The notes under the pieces: model-generated | Database searches by the model: none | What the model saw: only the letters and a program-made list of their open reading frames with translations | What the model was told of the DNA's origin: nothing | Assembly (NCBI GenBank): GCA_029531795.1 | Contig: JAPEIS010000005.1 | Location: 680,001-744,000, forward strand | Length of the DNA: 64,000 bases | Direction of reading: 5' to 3' | Source: Sclerotinia nivalis | Lineage: Eukaryota > Ascomycota > Leotiomycetes > Helotiales > Sclerotiniaceae | Shown here: piece by piece, positions 56,060 through 64,000 of the stretch | How positions within the stretch are numbered: the stretch's first letter is position 1 | How the letters are laid out: each line of letters begins with the position of its first letter | Translations under genes and position numbers: made by a program

Positions 56060-59000
56060 ACAATTGTTCGGAAATCCAATTAATGTTATACAACAATATT
56101 CGTATTCTTCAAATCAATTTAAACAAGAGTCTTCAAGCTATTGAAAGTGTTCTTCAATTTGTTTTAGAATTCGATATCGATCTTATAATCATTCAAGAAT
56201 CTTGGGTCCTTTCAAACCCTAAGAAAGATTATTCTTCAACTAGATCGATTGTTCATTTTAGCTTTTCCCAACTCCTTTCAAATTATCCTTCGAACCTTCG
56301 TCCCTGTATAATGACCTACATCTCGAAAGAATTCAAACCGTTAGTAGTCTTAGCCCTCAACTTTTCCAAAGATACAGATATTCAAATTATCGATATTACT
56401 TAGGGAAATCATACGATTCAATTATTCAATATATACAATGAAATTGATCAAGCTAAAGAGAAAGGGTATATTATTGAAAGATGTTTTTTCAATATTCCTT
56501 TCTTTTATTATACTATTCTTATAGGGGATTTCAACTCTCATTATCCTTGGTGGGACTTTTTTTCAAACAAAAGCTCGAATGCTGATCAATTAGCCGAATG
56601 ATTCGAAGACCAAAACCTTACTTTTCTTAATGAATCAGGGACTAGTACTTTTTATCGAACTAATATAACAAATCCAAGTGTTTTAGATCTTACATTAACT
56701 ATTAAAACAATATCCTCCAATATTATTGATTAGCAAGTTCTTCCTGATCTTAGTTCAGATCATTTAAAGATCCTGTTTGAAGTGAAAGGTATTTCATCTT
56801 ATACTACGAATATTACTCCATTAGCAAAGTTCAATACAAAATTAACGGATTGGAACAAATTTGTATTAACCCTCGAAATTGAGATAGCTATATCAACAAT
56901 CCTCAACTCGAGCGAATACTTCAATCTCTTTACTCTAAAATCCGATTCTCTCGATTCTCTTTTTAACAAAAACCTACACATACAAATACTAGATAAAGCC
57001 GCAATGGAATTCACTCGAATTATCACCAATTCAACAAACGCTAATATACCTAGATCCAAATCGACCAAAAAAGCAAAGCCTTAATGGTCTCCAGAATTGA
57101 AAGCCCTTCGTAAACAGCTCTCATCAGTATATAAGAATACTAAACGATACTCTAAAGACGATATGTTCAAGAAAATCTACCAATCAGCAAGGAATCATTA
57201 CTTTCAAATTATTAAAACAACAAAAAAGAATTACTGAAACGAATTCCTTGAAAAAGAAAACACTCAAACGATCTTCAAAGCAATGTCATATACGAAAAAT
57301 CTTCAAATCGAAAGGATCCCGAATATTCAATTTAGCCTTTCTCAACTTGAAAGTTCATTCGAAGGAAAATGTTCGGTTTTCAAATCTACCTTTTTCCCTC
57401 CCCCCCTATATACAACTACACCTGAATAGGAAAAGTATAAACAATCAAAAAAATGGGAATAGCTTGATCTCACTGAAAATAAACTTCTCAATACCTGCTC
57501 GACTAAAATCAAAGGAAAGACCCCTGGCCCAGACGGAATTACTCAGGAGATCATTATTCGAGTTTACAAAGCGATCCCAAAAGCTTTCTTTACTTTTTTC
57601 AGCAATTTAATTAATCTCGGTTATTATCCTTCTTGCTGGAAACAAGCTACTGGAGCTATACTCAAAAAACCTTCAAAACCAGATTATTCTATTCCAAAAG
57701 TATATAGAGTTATCGCTCTTTTGAATTGTTTAGACAAGATAAATGAAAGGATATTAGCTCAAAGGCTTAGCTACTTTGCTGAAACAACAAAACTATTTCA
57801 TCATTCCCAAATGGTTGGAAGACAAAAGAAATCAGCTATCGATACAGCAATCCTGTTTACTACCGAAATCGAAAGGAATTCAAGAAACAAAAAGAAAACC
57901 TCAGCTCTTTTCCTAGATATCAAAAAGGCCTTCGATTATATATCCAAGAATCGACTCTTAGATATCTGCAAGAACCTCAATCTTCCAATTAATCTTATTG
58001 TATGGATCTCGTCATTTTTGGAAGAAAGATTACTCAAACTTTCGTTCGATAGTCAGACCGAAGCTTTTAAACCAATCAACACCGGAATCCCTCAAGGAAG
58101 TTCAATCTTATCAATCCTTTTCCTAATCTATATTCGAGATCTCTTTCAATCGAATTCGGTTGAATATCTTTTGTATATTGATGATATAGCTATAATCACT
58201 TATTCTTCAAACTGGAAAAAGAACATCCTTTTTTTCGAAAGAGCAACCAAACAAATTTATACTCTCGGTAAGAAAAACGCTATCCAATTCGATTTAGTAA
58301 AGACAGAATTAATGCATTTCTCTATATCCAAATACGCTAAAGATGCTTCAATCAAGCTTCCAAATTCTGAGATTGTACAATCTTCATTATTGATTAGATA
58401 ATTAGGAATATAATTCGATCCCGGCCTCAACTTCAAATAGCATGTTGTTATTCGAGCAATTCAAGCTAAAGCTTCATTTTATCGAATGACCAGGTTAGCT
58501 AATACTGAGAAAGGGTTAAGCTCTAAAACATTAAGATAGTTTTATATAGTATATATTACTAGTATAACTGATTACGGATCAATCATCTAATGGAAAGATC
58601 AAGCTTTGTTCAAAAAGATTCTTCAATTATTCCAGAATCTTACTCTACATAAGATTCTAGAAATCTTCAAAACCTCATCAATAAAGCTAATGGAAGTGGA
58701 AATTGCTTTATACCTTTCGGAGATCAAATTAAATGTTGGAATCAGACAATATGCTTTCAGATTGTTGAAAATCTCGTCTTCCTATCCCGTCAATACAATT
58801 ATAGATAAGCTAGCTACTGAAAGGGAAGCTCTAAATACAATAGCAATCCTTCAAAAAAAACTATCGAAATTTACTCAGTTTGAAAAGATTATGAATTCAA
58901 TCGAAGAAGATTTCGATCCTTTAATTCTAGAAAAAATCGATCACTTTTATTTCCTTTCTTGGAAAAGGAATACTCCATACAAAATCAATATCAGCAAGCT

Positions 59001-59994
59001 AACAAAAAAGGATGCCGCAATTATCCATAACCTTGTATTCAAATACAGATACAAAAACACTATTACAATATATATTGATGTTTCATCCATTTTGGACGGA
59101 ATTGGAATTGGTATCGGGATTGCAGTTATTCTATCGAATAATCAGATTTCACACCAGGAAACCATCAATATTGAAGTGAATCAGTTTGTCTATAATGATG
59201 AACTTCTTGGAATCATTAAAGCAATCGAATATACTAGCTCCATTGCTCAACCAGGCGAGAAATTCAAAATCTATTCAGATAATCAAGCCGGATTATATCG
59301 ATTGAAAATACCCTCTGATGCTTTTGACCAGATATACCAAATTAAAGCAATCAAGGCTACAGAAACTCTCCTTAGAAAAAGAACTGAAATCTTCTTTAAT
59401 TGGATTCCAAAGCATACCTTTGTTGAAGAAAACGAATTAATCGATACTTTGATAAAAGAAACTACAAAACAAAAATCATCATCAAACGAAATCAGCTTTG
59501 CCTCTTTAGAAATAGATATCAAAAGAACAAAATCCGAAGAATAGAATACTCTTCTTTATTCATCTAATTCGGCTTATTCGAAAATATACCCCTGAAAGAC
59601 TAACTCAAAGATCGAAATTCCAGAAAACACCAAGAGAAGCTCTATTAATACTTTATTTCAGCTTAAAATCAATCATGGATATTTCAAATCTTACCTATAA
59701 CGATTCGGAATCTCAGCAAATGATAATTGTAAATATAAAAAGAAAGAATCTCCTAATCATTTCCTACTCAATTGCCCATTATACAAATCAACAAGAAGAA
59801 TATTCAAGAAAAACAACCCTACCTCCCGATTTACTATGAAATACCTACTTCACACCAAAACAGAAATCATTAAGACCCTTGAATTTATCGAGGAAACAAA
59901 AATAACCACCAAATTATAACATCTAATTAGGATACAAAAGAATATAAAACAAGAAGACGAAGATGAAAAAGGTGAACTGAGAGAAAATGATTAA
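56044..59994 (+). pseudogene. LINE copy B ORF2: endonuclease, reverse transcriptase, RNase H
   Basis: One frame of 1317 codons from ATG 56044 to TAA 59992-59994, with scattered stops and no shift. Domains in order: endonuclease (from 56044; QINLNKS, IIIQESW, and GDFNSHYPWW at about 56525); reverse transcriptase (about 57500-58400; GKTPGPDGI, KPSKPDYS..YRVIALLNCLDK, ALFLDIKKAFDYI, NTGIPQGSSILSILFLIY, and YIDD in the catalytic position usually YADD); RNase H (about 59080-59500; YIDVS, IYSDNQAGL, NWIPKHTFVE); then a Cys/His tail eroded by stops. YIDD is explained by two RIP changes in an Ala codon. The product is dead; Tad/I-clade placement rests on domain order with RNase H. Confidence 0.88.
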
Positions 59995-60324
59995 TTAAAT
60001 TAATTTGATCAATTTACCCCTTTATATAAAGTAAATCATTCCAATTTCGAATTATATCACATTTCATTTGTTATTTTCCTTATTATATACAAGAATATTT
60101 GTAAAATAGACTTTGTTCCCCAAAATTAGTTTTCACTTCCCTCATTCAAAAATTAGTAGATTGAGGCCACTTCAATCTTCCCAAATTGTATTAGCTACAG
60201 CCGAATATAACCAGCAATTCTCCATTTGTTACTTGTTAGAAGCCTATAAAGCTCCTAGCCGTCTTAGATAGTCTTAGACTCAGTGTAGACGTTAATTTAA
60301 TCAATCAATCAATCAATCAATCAA

Positions 60325-61153
60325 AATACCTTTTCCTATCCTGATCTACGGTGGGAGCAGTGCTACGGGTACTCTTGCCATACAGTACGCCAAGCTGTAT
60401 GACCATCCTTTCTTTCAACCTTTACTTCAATCCCCTCTTTTAATACCACTTACTTATCAACATTAGGTCTGGCCTCACAGTGATCACTACATGCAGCCCC
60501 AAAAACTTTGAGCTTGTTAAATCTCTTGGTGCAGATGCGGTTTTCGACTACCACGAGCCTACATGCTCCGAGCAGATTCGAAAATATACCGATTCATCTC
60601 TCCACTATATACTCGATACGATTTCCACAAAAGATAGCTTCAAGATCTGTGCGGAGGCCTTTCCTCCTCGTGGGTCTACGAACGAAGAACTCAAACTCGT
60701 AGGTCTTCTGCCAATCGAAAATTTTCCGCGAAAGGACGAACCGAATGTCACAGCTACGGCAGTCCTAGCATATACCACGTTTGGAGAGGCCTTCTCAAAG
60801 TTTGGCATAGACTTTCCCGCCATCAAGGAACACTACAACTTCGGTAAAATGTTCTGGGACTTGAATGGAAAATTGCTTGCTGAGGGCAAGATTAAAACTC
60901 ACCCTGTTATTGTGAAAGATCGTGGACTTGCTGGAATCCCTGATGGGTGAGTAATGGGAAGTTGCTGGATATCCGAATCAATAAATGCTAATTGACCACT
61001 AGGCTCCCGGAAGTCGCTCAAGGGAAAATTAGCGCGGCAAAATTGGTGTATAGGGTCGATGACACTCCAGCAAACGCTTATGTGACTTCAACGGCGGACG
61101 CTGAGAAGGTTGTGGGTGGGCCGGATTTGACGAACTCGCAGTGGATGAAGTGA
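60325..61153 (+). pseudogene. Zinc-type alcohol dehydrogenase/enoyl reductase, N-terminal half lost
   Basis: Three surviving exons: 60325-60396, 60467-60946 and 61003-61153, joined by canonical introns (70 and 56 bp). They encode the NAD(P)-binding and C-terminal part of a medium-chain dehydrogenase (toxD/trans-enoyl-reductase-like branch): ILIYGGSSATGTLAIQYAK (Rossmann Gly motif), LTVITTCSPKNFELVKSLGADAVFDYHEP, LHYILDTISTKDSFKICAEAF, and a tail ending NSQWMK-stop. The GroES-like N-terminal catalytic domain (about 150 residues) is absent; its place is taken by the LINE tail, and no matching exon lies left of the LINE pair. The remaining frame is intact, so the loss may be fairly recent or the remnant may be silent. 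No expressed product is predicted. Confidence 0.85.
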
Positions 61154-62019
61154 ATCAAACAAGTCGTGACGGATTTGGTGTGCGCGGGTCATCGACTTGA
61201 CTTGAAAACTTTAAAAAGTCGAACTTGTTCGGGCAGAATGTACGGACCCTAGGGAAGCATAAAATCAGTGATTTCCTGTTTCGAGACCAATTAATTCAAT
61301 TGTTTCGAAATTAATAATTCACTGTCATGGAAACAATGAATCAAAGGAACTATTTTCATGGTGTTTCTTGCGTAAATGAGTCTAACTAGATGCTTGATAA
61401 TTGAAGGGAACAGATTTTCATTTCTGTTTTGAATAACAATAAGAGTTTAAGGCGTTTGGCTATAGGCTTTTGGATTAATACATAGTAGTACCTAGTAGTA
61501 GTAGTGGTAAATTCATGATCTAATTAAATACATATTAACTTCCAAGGTTGTATATAATTGAAGGATACACTGGGACGTCATGTATATGAGGGTCTGCAAA
61601 GTGGGGTAACCTTAAAGCGAAAAGCGAAAATGATTGTAAAGCTGATTCAGAAGGTTTGAAATGCTGAGCAAAGCAATTTAGCCGATAAGATTTAGCCAAT
61701 AGGATTTAGCCAATAGGATTTAGCCAATAGGATTTAGCCAATAAGATTCATACTTTATCAATCAATAGCTTCAGCCACATTTCCCGAAAATGCCCCTCTA
61801 TTCATTGGTCAGCTTCGCCCTCGGTGCCCTTAACAATGTGCGAGGCTCTTAATCAGCAACTCATAAGCAATGCGATAAGCATTTCATCATCAATAACATC
61901 TAGAAGTTAATAGCTCCATAGAAACTAATCTCCTCCAAATCCTTAAGTATTCATTCAAAGAAAGCTCTTTTTGTTTCTCATTCTTTTCAGATATCCTATT
62001 AAACTCTCATGACATCCAG
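61154..62019. other. Spacer and pirin upstream region
   Basis: No ORF of note. It includes the CCAAT array (61675-61744) about 280-345 bp before the pirin ATG and a TAGTAG microsatellite near 61485-61510. Confidence 0.55.
61675..61744 (+). repeat. 14-bp tandem repeat carrying CCAAT boxes
   Basis: GATTTAGCCAATAG repeats five times (first unit CCGAT, last ending AA). Four units keep CCAAT, at 61696, 61710, 61724 and 61738. Spacing is exactly 14 bp. Confidence 0.88.
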
Positions 62020-63727
62020 ATGAAATTGCTTCTCCTCATTTTCTCAATCATCATTGCAGTATCCTCAATTATATTCAGAGATCCGATTATTGAACACATC
62101 GAAATCATAAGTAACTTGTTTACCAACAATCCAACCACAATTCCTTCACTAAAACAACTTCCTAAATTTCCTAAATTGCCATTTCCTTCATATTCTACTT
62201 CCTCAAAGGCAATAAATATGACAACACCCAGAGGAATCCAAAAGGCCTTTTTGGCACGCGAGCAGGCCGAAGGTGCAGGCGCAAGAGTTCGTCGTTCAAT
62301 CGGTACACCTCAACTAAAGAACTTCTCACCATTTATCATGCTTGATCACTTTCACAGCAGTTCCGCAGCTGGATTTCCAGATCATCCACATAGAGGACAG
62401 GAAACGTAAGATAATAATTTTTGCTTCTCAAAATGAACTTTGCTCACATACTCTTCATCAGGATAACTTACCTTCTCCAAGGCGCCGTCGATCATGAAGA
62501 TTTCACAGGAAACTCAGGTACGATAGAAACGGGCGACCTTCAATTTATGACTGCAGGAAGAGGAATAATGCACTCCGAGATGCCACGACAACATGCCGAT
62601 GGCAGCCCAAATATTGGACTACAACTTTGGGTAGACCTACCCGAAAAACTCAAGAAATGCGAACCACGATATCGTGATCTACGAGCCAAGGAAATTCCAC
62701 AAATCGATATCGATGATGGAAAAGTACACGTGAAGATTATTTCAGGACAAAGTCATGGTGTTGATAGTGTAAAAGAACTCGCTTATACACCGGTTTGGAT
62801 TTTCGACGTAGAGATCAAACCTGGTGGGAAGATTGAGCAATCTTTACCTGTCGGCTGGAATGCCTTTGCTTATACTTTGACTGGGGAGACTGTATTTGGG
62901 AGTGGAAGTGAGAAGACCAAGATTGCAAAGTTCCACAATGTGGTATTCCGTCAGGAAGGAGATTTTGTGAACGCAGAAGTAGAAGAGTCTGCTAAGGAAA
63001 ACGGACATTTCGGTAAGTTAACTTGTTTATTTAGTTTATTCCCGTATGTTTCTGAGTTTCCAATAAGAAACTTCCACCGCCAAATTTGGCAGGACAAAAG
63101 AGAAGCAAAGCTCGTCTAACCCCCTCCATCACAACCATCAACCACAACTTCAAAACTTCAAAACAGGACAATCATTCAACGGATTGAAACCATACCAAAA
63201 GCAAACTGATAGTGCGTTTACCGGGGATCGAGCTTTTTTGATACTCACGTGGCAAAATATGCAAGCCGAATGTTCCCCTAACGCGGTAGCCGAGCGAGAC
63301 AGGGGTATATGGTGAATTTCGAAGCAAGTGCTTCAATGTTTGAGGACATGTATCTTCGATATCTCGCGACCATCCAAGATTACTGTGTAATTTGTCCGTC
63401 GTTGAGACGGATGAATTAGTATCATTATTAGGTGTCTCCATCGCAGCTATATCCCCTATTCGAGCGCACTTTTCTTCAATTTTCCATCTGCTCGTCTAAT
63501 GTTTTATTTCCGCCTGCCACAACAGAAAACATACACTAACAAATAAAACAGTTTTAGTAGCAGGTCAACCTCTCGATCAAAAAGTAGTCCAATATGGACC
63601 CTTTGTCCTCAATTCAGAAGAGGAAGTCTATCAAGCGATGATGGATTTCGAAACTCACTCCAATGGATTTGAAAGGGCTAAGGGATGGAAAAGTGAGATT
63701 GGAAAGAAGGCGGCTAATCTTAGATAA
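62020..63727 (+). CDS. Pirin-family protein with N-terminal hydrophobic extension
   Basis: Three exons: 62020-62405, 62462-63012 and 63552-63727, with introns of 56 and 539 bp; 370 residues from the first ATG. From Met67 (62218) the protein is a standard pirin: GIQKAFLAREQAEGAGARVRRSIG, FSPFIMLDHFHSSSAAGFPDHPHRGQET with two metal-binding His, ITYLLQGAVDHEDFTGNSGTI (third His), MTAGRGIMHSEMP with the Glu ligand, NIGLQLWVDLP, and a C-terminal cupin ending VLVAGQPLDQKVVQYGPFVLNSEEE. The first 66 residues hold a hydrophobic helix (LLLLIFSIIIAVSSIIF) and could anchor or target one isoform, while internal initiation at Met67 would give the cytosolic/nuclear form. Pirins bind iron; some are quercetinases or transcription cofactors. 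The role here is unknown. Confidence 0.92.
63172..63441 (-). other. Antisense ORF inside pirin intron 2
   Basis: An 89-codon minus-strand frame from a true ATG (63441). The first 64 codons look protein-like (IEDTCPQTLKHLLRNSPYTP, VSLGYRVRGTFGLHILP) and are followed by a consensus GTGAGTATC donor, so a nested antisense gene with a further exon to the left is possible. No family recognised. Confidence 0.3.
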
Positions 63728-64000
63728 ACCTATAATAAAATTGTCGGGGTTCCTAAACATTGTATATATATATATATTACTTATTGAAACAGTATTTAAT
63801 ACTTAATCAAATTATATAAAAGAAATTGATCTCAAATAATGATAAATAATTTCTTTTTGTTAAGTATTTTTTATCTAAGCTATATATAAGAATAAAATTC
63901 CATTATAAAAACAAATAAACTAGTAGATTAACTTTAGCAAAAGCAAAACCTAATATAGCGTAAGAAAATACGAGTAATTAATCTCTTAGCGAAGAATTTC
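63728..64000. other. AT-rich 3' flank of pirin
   Basis: Nearly all A/T with a TA microsatellite at about 63761-63777. No feature otherwise. Confidence 0.5.

Larger units (their letters stand above)
54351..60324 (+). mobile_element. LINE copy B, full length, RIP-degraded (Tad/I-like)
   Basis: A 5.97-kb non-LTR retrotransposon with leader, ORF1 (54602-56059), ORF2 (56044-59994), 330-bp 3' region and a (TCAA)n tail. ORF2 order is endonuclease, reverse transcriptase, RNase H, Cys/His tail. Neither ORF has an indel: lengths remain multiples of three from start to stop, but many stops are present, nearly all explicable as C-to-T or G-to-A. The uncorrupted fragment at 31705-32876 gives direct comparison for its 3' 1.2 kb. 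The tail abuts a truncated dehydrogenase gene at 60325. Confidence 0.92.

Overview
The window looks like a filamentous ascomycete nuclear genome, most likely a leotiomycete of the Botrytis/Sclerotinia/Monilinia kind. That placement is inference. What is visible is: short spliceosomal introns of about 47-80 bp with CTAAC/CTRAY branch sites, AT-rich spacers, a HET-domain gene, an OS-9/Yos9 lectin, Tim50, a GH72 glucanosyltransferase, and transposons decayed by C-to-T/G-to-A change in the style of repeat-induced point mutation (RIP). No bacterial-type operons, rRNA or tRNA genes were found.

Layout. 1-7 kb: a gene-free, strongly strand-skewed (G-poor) tract that received two Tc1/mariner-superfamily DNA transposons 77 bp apart, a Fot1/pogo-like element (3071-4922) and a Tc1-like element (5000-6377). 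7-17 kb: housekeeping-type genes, namely a C2H2-type finger protein (minus), a 3.9 kb divergent spacer, YOS9 with a C-terminal KDEL, and a small NIF3/YqfO-like protein with a GC-AG intron. 17-30 kb: an accessory stretch with a broken HET gene, a secreted cysteine-rich repeat protein, a GFA/CENP-V zinc protein, a rhodopsin-domain membrane protein with a homopolymer frameshift, an SDR enzyme, a hairpin-rich solo LTR and a GPI-anchored Ser/Ala-rich wall protein. 31.7-32.9 kb: a 5'-truncated LINE fragment with target-site duplication and an open reading frame. 33-51 kb: a GNAT acetyltransferase, a GH72 beta-1,3-glucanosyltransferase, two uncharacterised proteins (one with three copies of a conserved motif), TIM50 and an F-box-like protein. 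52.4-60.3 kb: two head-to-tail copies of the same LINE family, the first missing its 3' part and the second full length, both RIP-mutated. The second ends inside the remains of a zinc-type alcohol dehydrogenase/enoyl-reductase gene, which has lost its N-terminal half. 62-63.7 kb: a pirin gene with an N-terminal hydrophobic extension, a repeated CCAAT array upstream and a long intron holding an antisense ORF.

The genes do not form one pathway. Recurrent themes are the secretory route and cell wall (YOS9, GH72, the GPI protein, the secreted cysteine-rich protein), and a genome-defence footprint: the long LINE and DNA-transposon copies are RIP-marked while the short 1.2 kb LINE fragment of the same family is not. 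I found no clear candidate for a wholly new system. The most unusual items are the LINE pair joined to the beheaded dehydrogenase, the hairpin-dense solo LTR, the three-module cysteine-rich secreted protein, the triple-motif nuclear-type protein and the GC-AG intron.
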